Made by a program: the position numbers and the translations under genes. The notes under the pieces were generated by a model, which saw only the letters and a program-made list of their open reading frames with translations, was not told where the DNA came from and did no database searches. A DNA stretch of 64,000 nucleotides from Ptychodera flava (taxonomy: Eukaryota; Hemichordata; Enteropneusta; Ptychoderidae), in NCBI RefSeq assembly GCF_041260155.1, contig NC_091935.1, positions 39,517,303 through 39,581,302 on the forward strand, read 5' to 3'. This document shows positions 1-10,889 of the stretch, piece by piece. Position 1 is the stretch's first letter; each line of letters begins with the position of its first letter.

Positions 1-146
1 TTCATGAACTTTTAGAATTAATCGGCGGTGAATATTGTTCATTATACTGATCATGTTACTTTCAATGAAGTTGCAAACATGTGGCAAAGGTTCAAATTTA
101 CATATAATGCAATATATAATGAAACACGTGAGCATTTTCAGTTCAT
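1..146 (-). mobile_element. Right-hand end of a Helentron-like element (copy A0, cut by window edge)
   Basis: This stretch matches the last ~150 bp of the three other long copies downstream, including the ACACGTGAGCA subterminal repeat at 124-134. It runs into the next copy at about 145-150 without the usual hairpin. Only the end is present because the window starts inside the element. The strand is given for the orientation in which the hairpin lies at the 3' end, as in known Helentron-derived elements. Confidence 0.6.
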
Positions 147-180
147 GTCGCAGCGATGTCTGTCTGTCTGTCCGTCTGTG

Positions 181-227
<47 letters not shown>

Positions 228-1668
228 TGGTCCATTATCTCAAAAACGGCTTATCAGATCAGAATCAAATCTGGTACATATATTCAGTTAGCAAATGGCA
301 AGAACTGATTAGTTTTTGGTGGGTGTGGCTTGCACAGTTTTTGCTCATTTGCATAATTAATGATTTTAGAAAAAATGGATATATATTAAAAACAACTGCA
401 CACTATTTTATGAGATTTGCTACAAATGTTGATCACACCAAGATATATCAGCGGTGGGAACCATGAAGGGTGACATGAAAGATAAATGCTAATTTGCATA
501 TTTAATGAACTTTCCTAACCAGGGATATATGTCTGATTTGACTCGATCAAAATTAACCAAACTTGGTATGTATATTAAAGATACTATGATTTAACATTAT
601 TGAAAGTCATTAAGCGTTTTAATTTCAGCCAATTCCTAATTTGCATATTTCATGAACTTTGTTAATTAGGAATATATATTTGAAATGACTGGACCAAAGT
701 TGATGAAACTTGCTACATGTATTGAAGCCACTATGATACAACAATTTTTAAAGTCATTAAACATTTTTACTTCAGCCAATTCTGAATTTGCATATTTAAT
801 GAACTTTCCCAATAGGGATATATATCTGAATTAACTTGATTGTAGTTATTGAAACTTACTATATACATCAAAGATACTGTGATATAACATTATTGAAAGT
901 CAAAAGATATTTTTACTTCAGCCAAACCTAATTTTAATATGAATTTTCATAATTAGGGATATATATCTGAATGGACTTGATCAAAATTGATGAAACTTGC
1001 TATGTACATTAAAGACACTATAATACAATATTATTGAAAGTCATCAAGCATTTTCTCTTCAGCCAATTCCTAATTTGCATATTTAATGAACTTTCCTAAT
1101 TAGAGATATATGTCTGAATTGACTTGACCAATGTTGACAAAATTTGCTACACATATTGCAGATACCATGATACAACATTACTGACAATCACTAAGCATTT
1201 TCACCAAAGCCACTTCCTAATTTACATATTTAATTAACTTTGCTTATTAGGTATATATACCGGGATTTACTTGATCAAAGTTGGCAAAACATGCTATGTA
1301 CATTGATGATTATACCAGGTACTAGGTCAAAACAATATCGAAAGTCATTTTAAATTTTCATGTCAGCTAATTTATAATTTGCATATCTAATGAGCTTTCA
1401 CAGCTGGGCGTATATGGCTTGAAGGACTTGGCCAACGGTAATTACACTTTCTAGATAAAGTGGTGATACAATAAGAGCAGTCAAATAACTTTAATATTTT
1501 TATTTCAGCTAATTATATATTTGTATACTTCATGACCTAATCGGCGGTGATTATTGTTCATTATGTTGATCATAATAATTTCAATGAAGTTGCAAACATG
1601 TGGCAAAGGTTCAAATTTACACATAACTTCAATATATACTGAAACACGTGAGCATTTACAGTTCATAT
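147..1668 (-). mobile_element. Helentron-like non-autonomous element, copy A
   Basis: A (TCTG)n block at 157-227 is followed by a conserved head (CTCAAAAACGGCT) and about seven units of ~147 bp, starting near 490, 638, 786, 930, 1070, 1218 and 1374. Each unit opens with a TAATTTGCATATTTAATGAA-like motif. The far end carries ACACGTGAGCA near 1644-1654 and finishes at a shared CAGTTCATATCT. Read in reverse, the order is subterminal repeat, tandem core, CAGA microsatellite. That order is known for Helentron-associated elements such as bivalve pearl and fly INE-1/DINE-1 types. There is no coding capacity: the two open frames over the microsatellite are repeat artefacts. The left hairpin is missing, replaced by fusion to copy A0. 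Confidence 0.7.
157..227. repeat. (TCTG)n microsatellite in copy A
   Basis: About 17 TCTG repeats with two interruptions (TCCG, TGTG). The same microsatellite sits at the same place in the other copies at roughly 2609-2644, 4290-4362 and 6117-6139, with different lengths, so it is part of the element and not a chance insertion. Confidence 0.9.
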
Positions 1669-2570
1669 CTTGTATTTTGATGAATGCCACCAAAAGTTGC
1701 TCTCATTATAAATATCTTAAAAGATGACTTTTATAGTTGTCACGTTCTGCAAGCACATTCTTGTAAATTAGAGTTTCACTTGAGGCTAAACTTTAGGCTT
1801 GAGTTTATGTCCTTCTGCCAACAATTTACATCACATAGCTTTTACACGTACATTACGCACGTTCTAGAAATGGTCTCAAATATGTGTGTGCCGAAATAGC
1901 TTTCAAAGATTTATTCACTTTTCACATAAATCAGGAATTGCTGTAAAAACATCACGCTCATGTACTTTTGTGGTTACAGCATACGGCAAAAATAATTTTT
2001 TAATTCACAAATTTATCCAGGCCATAATAATGATACTTCTTACATACACATGAATGATTCAGTAAAATATTTACAATATTTTAGAACTCACTTTTTACAG
2101 AGCAATAATTGTTTTAGCCAATTATGAAACCACATTGTAAAAGATACATAGCTATGTAAATTCTGCATTTTCTATCATATATAATCTATCATTCAGCTAA
2201 TGAGATTAAGATTACAGATTAAGATGAATAAAATAAGATTTAGATTACGATTAAGATGTACTTTCTTCTTTAACTTTGACAGCTTGTACACAACATGAAG
2301 AAAAAGGCCCTCTGAGTTCTGAGAACATCTCTCCCTAAAACACTGCAATGGGATGGTACTTTTGATGAAGACATTTGAAATGTACATGTTGTAGGTTAGT
2401 ATGGAATGGAAATTTAGAAAATGCAAGAGCATAACATGATGTTGTGGTTCAGACATGGATTTGAGCAAAAGTAACTTCTGCAATGTTGCCTCACATGTTG
2501 CAGCTTGGAAATAACACAAGCAGAAAGAGTAGTGGTTCATATCAGTTTATATGCACTAAAAGCCATTTTT
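1669..2570. other. Spacer between copies A and B, no gene seen
   Basis: AT-rich sequence with no splice-bounded open frame, no RNA gene and no recognised repeat. Open frames of 60-115 codons here have low-complexity or non-protein-like composition. Confidence 0.5.
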
Positions 2571-2609
2571 TGCTCACGTGTTTACACACGTGGGCATATG
2601 TCGCAGCGA

Positions 2610-2644
<35 letters not shown>

Positions 2645-4062
2645 TGGTCCATTATCTCAAAAACGGCTGATCAGATCAGAATCAAATCCGGTACATATAT
2701 TCAGTTAGCAAATGGCAAGAACTGATTAGTTTTGGGTGGGTGTGGCTTGCATAGTTTTTGCTCATTTGCAAAATTAATGATTTTAGAAAAAATGGATATA
2801 TATTAAAAACGATTACACACAATTTGATGAGATTTGCTACAAATGTTGATCACACCAAGATATATCAGCAGTGGGAACCATTAAGGGTGACATGAAAGAT
2901 AAATGCTAATTTGCATATTTAATGAACTTTCCTAACTAGGGATATATGTCTTATTTGACTCGATCAAAATTAACCAAACTTGGTATGTATATTAAAGATA
3001 CTATGATTTAACATTATTGAAAGTCATTAAGCGTTTTAATTTCAGCCAATTCCTAATTTGCATAATTCATGAACTTTGTTAATTAGGAAATGACTGGACC
3101 AAAGTTGATGAAACTTGCTACATGTATTGAAGCCACTATGATACAACATTTTTGAAAGTCATTAAACATTTTTACTTCAGCCAATTCCGAATTTGCATAT
3201 TTAATGAACTTTCCCAATTAGGGATATATATCTGAATTAACTTGATTGTAGTTATTGAAACTTACTATATACATCAAAGATACTGTGATATAACATTATT
3301 GAAAGTCAAAAGATATTTTTACTTCAGCCAAAACCTAATTTTAATATTAAATGAATTTTCATAATTAGGGATATTTATCTGAATGGACTTGATCAAAATT
3401 GATGAAACTTACTATGTTCATTAAAGACTCTATAATACAATATTATTGAAAGTCATCAAGCATTTTCTCTTCAGCCGATTCCTAATTAGAGATATATGTC
3501 TGAATTGACTTGACCAAAGTTGACAAAATTTGCTACACATATTGCAGATACCATGATACAACATTACTGACAATCACTAAGCATTTTTACTAAAGCCACT
3601 TCCTAATTTACATATTTAATTAACTTTGCTTATTAGGGATATATACCGGGATTTACTTGATCAAAGTTGGCAAAACATGCTATGTACATTGATGATTATA
3701 TCAGGTACTAGGTCAAAACAATATCGAAAGTCATTTCAAATTTTCATGTCAGCTAATTTATAATTTGCATATCTAATGAGCTTTCACAGCTCGGCGTATA
3801 TGCTTGAAGGACTTGGCCAACGGTACCTACACTTGCTAGATAAAGTGATGATACAATGAGAGCAGTAAAATAACTTTAATATTTTTATTTCAGCTAATGA
3901 CATATTTGTATACTTCATGACCTTTTAGAATTAATCAGCGGTGATTATTGTTCATTATGTTGATCATAATAATTTCAATGAAGTTGCAAACATGTGGCAA
4001 AGGTTCAAATTTACACATAACTTGAATATATAATGAAACACGTGAGCATTTACAGTTCATAT
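2571..4062 (-). mobile_element. Helentron-like non-autonomous element, copy B (full length)
   Basis: This is the clearest full copy, at about 1.49 kb. The left end is a hairpin at 2571-2596 (TGCTCACGTG, six-base loop, CACGTGGGCA). It is followed by GTCGCAGCGATG, a (TCTG)n block, the conserved head, and the ~147-bp unit array. The right end carries ACACGTGAGCA at 4038-4048 and the shared CAGTTCATATCT terminus. TGCTCACGTGTTT of the left end is inverted at the right end about 14 bases inside the terminus. It aligns with copy A along nearly its whole length with small indels, so the copies diverged recently. Confidence 0.75.
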
Positions 4063-4251
4063 CTGGTTTGTCAGAGAAAGCATATGTTTCAAAATGTGTT
4101 CCCTGTACAACCGTTTGACTCCTCTTTGCAAATGTCATAAAATTTTTCATCATGATGTTTAACACCACTGACCAAAGGTCAATTGTGTTTTTTGTGATTG
4201 GGTTGAGTTCATGTCAGACAGTAAAAATTTTCAGTAAGGGAGGAGGTCATT
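4063..4251. other. Spacer between copies B and C
   Basis: 189 bp of non-repetitive sequence between two element copies. Nothing else is recognised in it. Confidence 0.5.
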
Positions 4252-4322
4252 TGCTCACGTGTTTACACACGTGAGCATATATTGCAGCAATGTCTGTCTG
4301 TCTGTCTGTCTGTCTGTCCGTG

Positions 4323-4361
<39 letters not shown>

Positions 4362-6072
4362 TGGTTCGATATCTCAAAAACGGCTTATCAGATCAGAATC
4401 AAATCTGGTACATAGATTCAGTTAGCAAATGGCAAGAACTGATTAGTTTTTGGTGGGTGTGGCTTGCATACTTTTTGCTTATTTGCATAATTAATGATTT
4501 TAGAAAAAACGGATATTCATTAAAAACGACTACACACAATTTGATGAGATTTGCTACAAATGTTGATCACACCAAGATATATCAGCAGTGGGAACCATTA
4601 AGGGGTGGCATGAAAGAGAGTTACTAATTTGCATATTAATGAACTTTCCTAATTAGCGATATATGTCTGATTTAACTCGATCAAAATCGACCAAACTTGG
4701 TATGTATATTAAAGATACTATGATTTAACATTATTGAAAGTCATTAAGTGTTTTAACTGCAGCCAATTCTAATTTACATATTTAATGAACTTTGCTAATT
4801 AGAGATACCGGTATATATTTAAATTGACTGGACCAAAGTTGATGAAACTTGCTACATGTATTGAAGCTACTATGATACAACATTTTTGAAAGTCACTAAA
4901 GATTTTTACTTCAGCCAATTACGAATTTGCATATTTAATAAACTTTCCCAATTACGGATATATATCTGAATTAACTTGATTGTAGTTGTTGAAACTTGCT
5001 ATATACATCATAGACACTGTGATATAATATTATTGAAAATCAAAAAACATTTTTACTTCAACCAATTCTAATTTGCATATGAAATGAATTTTCATAATTA
5101 GGGATATTTATCTGAATTGACTTGATCAAAATTGATGAAACTTGCTATGTACATTAAAGACACTATAATACAATATTTTTTTTTTTTTTTTTTTATTTTT
5201 TTATTTTTTTTTTTTTTTTATTTAGTCCATCATCCAACGGGCGCTAGCCCATTTACAGGATTAGGTACCCATAACCCACTACCCCAATGGAGCACTTAGG
5301 AGTAAAGTGCCTTGCTCAAGGGCACAACACCGAGCTAGAGTCTCGAATTCACCGTCCTCCGACAGTGAATCCGCTACTCTGGATCTACCGGGACTTGAAC
5401 CGGGTCTCGAACCCACCATCCTCCAATAGTGAGTCCGTTACCCTAACCACTAGTCCACGGTGCCTCCGCTATTGAAAGTCATGAAGCATTTTCTCTTCAG
5501 CCAATTCCTAATTTGCATATTAATCAACTGAATCAACTGAACCAACTTGACCAAAGTTGACAAAACTTGCTACATATATTACAGATACCATGATACAACA
5601 TTGTTGAAAATCATTAAGCATTTTTACTTAAGCCAATTCCTAATTTACATATTTAATGACCTTTGCTTATTAGGGATATATACTGGATTTACTTGATCAA
5701 AGTTGGCAAAACATGCTATTTACATTGAAACAATATCAAAAGTCATTTCACATTTTCATGTCAGCTAATTTATAATTTGCATGTCTAATGAGCTTTCACA
5801 GCTCGGCATATATGGCTTGAAGGACTTGGCCAACGGTAATTACACTTGCTATATAAAGTGGTGATACAATGACAGCAGTAAAAGAACTTTGATATTTTTA
5901 TTTCAGCTAATTACATATTTGTATACTTCATGACCTAATCAGCGGTGATTATTGTTCATTATGTTGATCATAATATTTTCAGTGAAGTTGCAAACATGTG
6001 GCAAAGGTTAAAATTTACACATAACTGCAATATATAATGAAACACGTGAGCATTTTCAGTTCATATCTGGTT
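4252..6072 (-). mobile_element. Helentron-like element, copy C, carrying a SINE
   Basis: The hairpin TGCTCACGTG...CACGTGAGCA is perfect at 4252-4277. It is followed by the (TCTG)n block, the conserved head and the ~147-bp array. ACACGTGAGCA lies at 6042-6052 and the end is followed directly by the hairpin of copy D, giving a head-to-tail pair. A ~294-bp SINE (5176-5469) splits the fifth core unit. Without the SINE the length is about 1.53 kb, like copy B. Confidence 0.75.
5176..5469 (-). mobile_element. tRNA-derived SINE inserted in copy C
   Basis: On the minus strand the element starts GCGGAGGCACCGTGG, with a Pol III A box TGGACTAGTGG (5448-5458). B-box candidates are GGGTTCGAGAC (5403-5413) and GGTTCAAGTCCC (5390-5401). 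A central domain with CCCTTGAGCAAGGCACTTTA follows, then an A-rich tail (long T run at 5176-5221 on the plus strand). The central block resembles the conserved cores shared by several deuterostome SINE families, but I cannot name the family. Comparing with copies A and B, the insertion site is in ACAATATTATTGAAAG. No clear target-site duplication remains because the site is AT-only. Confidence 0.8.
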
Positions 6073-6735
6073 TGCTCACGTGTTTACACACGTTAGCATG
6101 CATATGTCGCAGCGATGTCTGTCTGTCTGTCTGTCTGTTGGTCCGATATCTCAAAAACGGCTGGTCAGATCAGAATCAAATCTGGTACATATATTCAGTT
6201 AGCAAATGGCAAGAACTGATTAGTTTTTGGTGGGTGTGGCTTGCATACTTTTTACTCATTTGCATAATTAATGATTTTAGAAAAAAACGGATATACATTA
6301 AAAACGACTACACAAAATTTGATGAGATGAGATTTGACTGGGATTTACTTGATCAAAGTTGGCAAAACATGCTATGTACATTGATGATTATACCTGATTA
6401 AAACAATATCGAAAGTCATTTCACATTTTCATGTCAGCTAATTTATAATTTGCATGCCTAATGAGCTTTCACAGCTCGGCATATATGGCTTGAAGGACTT
6501 GGCCAACGGTAATTACACTTGCTATATAAAATGGTGATACAATGACAGCAGTCAAAGAACTTTACTATTTTTATTTCAGCTTGTATACTTCATGACCTTT
6601 TAGAATTAATCAGCGGTGATTATTGTTCATTATGTTGATCATAATAATTTCAATGAAGTTGCAAACATGTGGCAAAGGTTCAAATTTACACATAACCGGT
6701 ATAAAATGAAACACGTGAGCATTTTCAGTTCATAT
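6073..6735 (-). mobile_element. Helentron-like element, copy D (internally deleted, ~0.66 kb)
   Basis: The hairpin at 6073-6098 (TGCTCACGTG...CACGTTAGCA) is followed by a short (TCTG)5 and the conserved head to about 6325. It then jumps to GACTGGGATTTACTTGATCA, which in full copies lies ~0.9-1 kb further on. The right end has ACACGTGAGCA at 6711-6721 and the CAGTTCATATCT terminus. This is a deletion derivative of the same family, formed between related core units. Confidence 0.7.
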
Positions 6736-7460
6736 CTAGTTTTATAGTAAGTAGGCCTATTCGTTTTACTTGAAATAATTGTCTGTTTAGTGGTTAGAAT
6801 ATGCAATGTTTCAAAGTATGATTTATAACGGAACATATTGCCGATTGGTCACGTGACTTGGCTCATATCTTAAGATGTGCCCGAATTTCGTTCCTTCGAA
6901 CGTTCCAACTTTCTTGAAATTGCTTACTTACGTACCTACCATGTTACTAGCGCCATGCCATGACATACATACATGAAACAGAGATAGAGAGACATACAGA
7001 GAGATAGAGGTGGGGTAGGGGTGGAAGATTAACCAGTAAACAAAAGTGATTATGTTTTTGATTTTTTTTACTTGACAAAAAGTCATCATGGTAGAAAGAA
7101 TACATTGATGTTTTGGTGACAGTGTCAACTGACACAATCTTTTTGAAACCTTTTTCTCTGGGCATTATACTAGCTCGTGACTATATTGAGCTTGCCAATT
7201 ACCATCTTCACGTGTTGAAAAACATATACATCTGAGAAATGTCGTCAACCTGAGAAAGAAATGTATATAGGCAACAAATTACATTTGGCACTACCTCATT
7301 GGCCCTTGAAATACTAATCCATTAGTTTGATTCAAATCTAATCAAAAATAGAAGCGTAAATCTTGAAAAGAGTAAACTCAGTACACTGGCTTTGAGATGA
7401 GGGTGGTTATAAAGGCAGTCAATTTGAAACTACGGTGACCATTATCAACATAAACATTGA
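6736..7460. other. No gene seen; spacer
   Basis: Non-repetitive sequence apart from a short AGAGAGACATACAGAGAGATAG purine tract near 6982-7009. No exon of the neighbouring minus-strand gene could be recognised here. Confidence 0.4.
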
Positions 7461-7584
7461 CAATCTGATTAAAATCAGATTGTAGAGTACGGCGACGTCT
7501 TTACTTATGCCGTAGTGAGAGGCGACAGCAAGAGAATACCGCGTAAGACGTTGCCGTACTCTACATCTGATTTTAATCAGATTG
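7461..7584. mobile_element. Foldback MITE, 124 bp, arms ~44 bp
   Basis: The left arm starts CAATCTGATTAAAATCAGAT and continues GTAGAGTACGGCGACGTCTT. The right arm is its inverted copy ending ATCTGATTTTAATCAGATTG, with a few mismatches and one indel. The outer 20 bases of each arm are themselves near-palindromic. No clear target duplication is visible. A non-autonomous DNA transposon remnant is the simplest reading. Confidence 0.75.
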
Positions 7585-7817
7585 AACACTGACTGTCCCT
7601 TCCAAGAGCAAAAAAAATATTGGTACAAGTCAAGTTACTTGTAAAGCACGAAGAGCTATCACTCAGGAGAACATAATGGGCTGGTAGTAGACTTTGGCTG
7701 TAGACACTTAATTCACAATGCGACGAGTATGACAAAGTATCACGTATATGCATTTTACATGAGTGATGAATGTATCTGAACATCCATCAATCCATCCATT
7801 AATCAATCGATCAATTA

Positions 7818-7868
7818 GGATAGATAGATAGATAGATAGATAGATAGAATAGATAGTATTAGATAGAT
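7818..7868. repeat. (GATA)n microsatellite
   Basis: A run of GATA/TAGA repeats, interrupted once near 7849. Confidence 0.9.
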
Positions 7869-7913
7869 ATTTGACATACATATTACATGGTATGACAATC
7901 AACGCAAGTATAC

Positions 7914-8183
7914 CTGTTCAGGGAACGATTGATGACCGCGGCATCACAGATCCTTGTGGCAGCGACAATAGCAACCACGGACACGTGAACAGTCAGGCGT
8001 ACACACTCTGTTACGGTCGTCTCTACTTCCGCTGGGCAAGTGTCAATGCCAAGTTCAGCCAGCCAGCATGGATACAGCATTCCAATCAACAGCGTTTTCA
8101 GATAGAAAAATGCCACTGAGGCGTGGTCATTAGGCATGAGGTATCTGTCAAACAATGATACGTTACAATAGCATCCCCAGTGT

Positions 8184-8229
<46 letters not shown>

Positions 8230-8284
8230 AAAAAGCAGGGGAGCTCTTATTATATTTTACTTGAAGTGGCAGTAATAGTATTAG

Positions 8285-8339
<55 letters not shown>

Positions 8340-8580
8340 ATTTCATTGCCGTTATTGTCGGTCATTTGGTCATTACACCATAATAATTCTGAATCGCTTA
8401 CCTGCCAAGCAAGGCTTTCCCGATGATATACAGGATGGGAGAAATAATTCCTACAAAGTTTAATACAACTTGCTTTCTACGCAGCGAAAGTTTAAATCCG
8501 TTCTGATATCGGTGGTTTTCTGTGAGTAAGGAAGGAAGATAACATCGTAACAACACAAACCACATTGATTTGTGTGTGTG

Positions 8581-8627
<47 letters not shown>

Positions 8628-10481
8628 TAGAAAGACAGAAAGACAGGCAGACTGACAGACTGAGAAGGGGACAGAGAGAGGGCCAGTAGGTAGGGAGAGA
8701 GAGGGATCACAGACAGAGTGACAAGCAGGGACAGAGACCACGGCGACGGACTGAAATACTACCCGCTTACCCTGATGATTAATTGTTGCCAGCATTTGTT
8801 CAAACACCATCCAGTAATGAATGACTGACAGGCAACTTACCGAGAGTCGTTATTTTCTTGGCGATGAAATGAGTAGTTGCCATAAGAGACATTTGAAGCA
8901 ACGAGTACAATGGAATCACACCTAGCATTCCAACAACTGGGTCTTCGTCTGAATCGAAGGCGAAAAAGTCTTCGTACATTCGGACGTATACCAAAAAAGT
9001 CATGGCCATAGTCATCTATTTGGTACAAACGGAAATACACTTTTATAATAATAATAATAATTTATTGTCATATATATACGCTATTGCACATACAATGAAA
9101 TACATCTACATTCAATACACTTTTAGTGAATCTATCCCAGCATTCACTCTCACAGTACATGGATATGGTAAGCAGTAAACACAGAATTGAATGATATTTT
9201 CGATAAAGTGCTGAATGTTACATTAAATAATACATCATCATGATAACATTACACGTAACGGTACATATAGTCATAATTACCACACTTTGAATGAATAACA
9301 GAAGTAGCTTTTCGGCATTTGAGTAAAATATGGTCAAAGAGAAGATTGCTTTGGAAAACAAACCTAGTGAGAAATTGTGTAAAGTGATAAGAAATCTTAA
9401 ATTTGTTATTTGCCCCTTGTTATATTTATTCTTATGGATAAGTTAACAGATTACTTTACATGCACAAAATATACCAAATGACCAAATGCACAAAATATAA
9501 ATGCGTTGTTAGGACTTACCATCATCACGAAGAAGGAGAAAGTTCCCCACATCGGAGTAGAGAGGATATCGGTCCAAGGATGTTCAGCGGACAAACTTGT
9601 GTGAACCGGGTTGTCTATGGCACTACCACCGTGTGATTGGACGTCTAACAGATTACCAGGGTGTTTGATCAATTTCCATTTAGGTTTGAAACCTTGTTTC
9701 CAGATGTTATGGACGGAATACTGTGAACGAGCACGGCGGACCATCATGGCTGGATAAGAATCAAATTTATTTACGATACCAGTGTGTGCAGGTTTGGTGA
9801 TCAGGGCCACTTTTGCCAGGAGATCGTTCAATCCGTCCGAAAATTCAGTTTTCTGTTCCGTTGTAAACCTGCCGATCGGAGGACGGTTCGGAAATGGGGG
9901 CCGAAGCCTTGGATTCTCTCTGGGTCGTCCACTCCCTGCCGGCGTTTGACGGGAGAACGCAACACTGGCTCCCCGAATACTCAAGCAGAAGGTACTTCGT
10001 CGTTGTGACTCTAGCGCCGCATTTTCTAGGTGAAGTTTCACGGCCGATCGTCGGTCTACGGGACATTCGGGTTCTACATCTAATATCAGAAAAAAATGTG
10101 AAATTAGTAAAAAATTGCGTTTGCAATGTAGGGACTCCGTTCAGAACGAGTGACCGTGAATTGTTGTATTAATTTAAGGGGTAAGCGGCACTTGTGAGCA
10201 TCGTACTTGTAACATGTCTCCAGGTTTGTGGGCATAAGAAATATGCATCAGAAATTGTTATTTCACTACTGTCTTTGATAGACATTATTTGGGTTTCTCT
10301 GATAGACAATGACACGATCAGAGAGCGTCAGAGGCGTACTACTGTTAGAGCTGACACTTGTAGATAGAGAAGTAACACATATAGATGGAGTTTTGCACTT
10401 ACAGCGTTTTTTCGGCCAAGGCCGTCCGGTTGTCCGATAGAATACGAAGGTGAGGAAAGTAATTAAGCTAAAGAGGGCCAT
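7914..10481 (-). CDS. Divergent anoctamin/TMEM16-like membrane protein, partial (5 exons)
   Basis: Five minus-strand exons join with matching phases at all four junctions: 10403-10481, 9520-10079, 8841-9015, 8402-8519 and 7914-8144. Each has a GT donor and an AG acceptor. The translation begins with a hydrophobic segment (MALFSLITFLTFVFY) ending in basic residues. A ~186-residue hydrophilic exon follows, then hydrophobic helices around TPMWGTFSFFVMM-MTMAMTFLVYV, then GVIPLYSLLQMSL leading to KKITTLENHRYQNGF and VLNFVGIISPILYIIGKALLGR. This order (two helices, an ENHR-like turn, then a helix before a GRF-like motif) matches the anoctamin domain around TM2-TM5. Anoctamins are Ca2+-activated chloride channels or lipid scramblases. 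The match is by eye and distant: the Ca2+-binding TM6-TM8 region is absent and no further exons were found below 7914. The first exon may start at ATG 10481, or an acceptor (TTTAG) just inside it may join an unseen upstream exon. Confidence 0.55.
8185..8226. repeat. (GA)n microsatellite
   Basis: About 21 GA repeats, in an intron of the anoctamin-like gene. Confidence 0.95.
8285..8336. repeat. (GTT)n microsatellite
   Basis: About 17 GTT repeats in the same intron. The long polyvaline and polyglutamine frames here are artefacts of it. Confidence 0.95.
8580..8660. repeat. (GACA)n microsatellite
   Basis: About 14 GACA repeats decaying into related purine-rich sequence, in an intron of the anoctamin-like gene. 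Confidence 0.9.
9041..9445 (-). mobile_element. 3' end of an L2/CR1-type retroelement in an intron
   Basis: On the minus strand the sequence ends with GACAATAAATTATTATTATT and a (TAA)n-like tail. This is the typical 3' terminus of L2/CR1-clade LINEs or SINEs that borrow their tails. It fills most of the 504-bp intron between two anoctamin-like exons. The inner boundary is approximate and no coding sequence remains. Confidence 0.5.
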
Positions 10482-10822
10482 GTGTATCAATAAAATCCAT
10501 GATTAACATGAGAATTTATGCAACACGAACTTTGTTGTGTGATAACACAGAGAACAATGTTCGAGTTCTGCTATCACTAACCAAATAAGAACAATCATAG
10601 TGACGTCAACACGCAGAATAGTAAGCTTACGCGTGCGCGCTTTTGCACACAATCCGAACTTCCAGGGAGTTTGACCCTCAGTTTTCCATTTTCCGTAAAG
10701 TGTTCGATGGAGCACTTTGACGCTCACGTTGTCAAGGATGAGGATCCTGGATGTTGTGATAAGTGAAAATGTACCTTACAGCTTTACAACAAAGAACTAG
10801 ATCACGCTGTGACAGATGCTCC

Positions 10823-10834
10823 CAAGATGGCGGT
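10823..10834 (+). promoter_or_regulatory. YY1-type motif CAAGATGGCGGT
   Basis: A full match to the AAGATGGCGG core bound by YY1 in animal promoters, ~340 bp upstream of the first anoctamin-like exon seen. A second copy in reverse orientation (ACCGCCATCTTGG) is at 14964-14976. Single motifs can occur by chance. Confidence 0.3.
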
Positions 10835-10889
10835 GGGATATCTGTCGGAATGACGAATGGGTTCAACCAAGAACATCAGGCCAAAGAAG

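Noticed and set aside
28-466. Cys-Leu-Ser-Val-rich frames near the window start and in the other copies
   Set aside because: CLSV repeats are simply the translated (TCTG)n microsatellite inside the mobile element.
8155-8810. Polyvaline, polyglutamine and Arg-Glu repeat frames
   Set aside because: They are translations of (GTT)n, (GA)n and (GACA)n microsatellites in introns.
10503-10727. A minus-strand frame upstream of the anoctamin-like gene as its first exon
   Set aside because: No splice donor in a matching phase and no recognisable anoctamin N-terminal sequence were seen.
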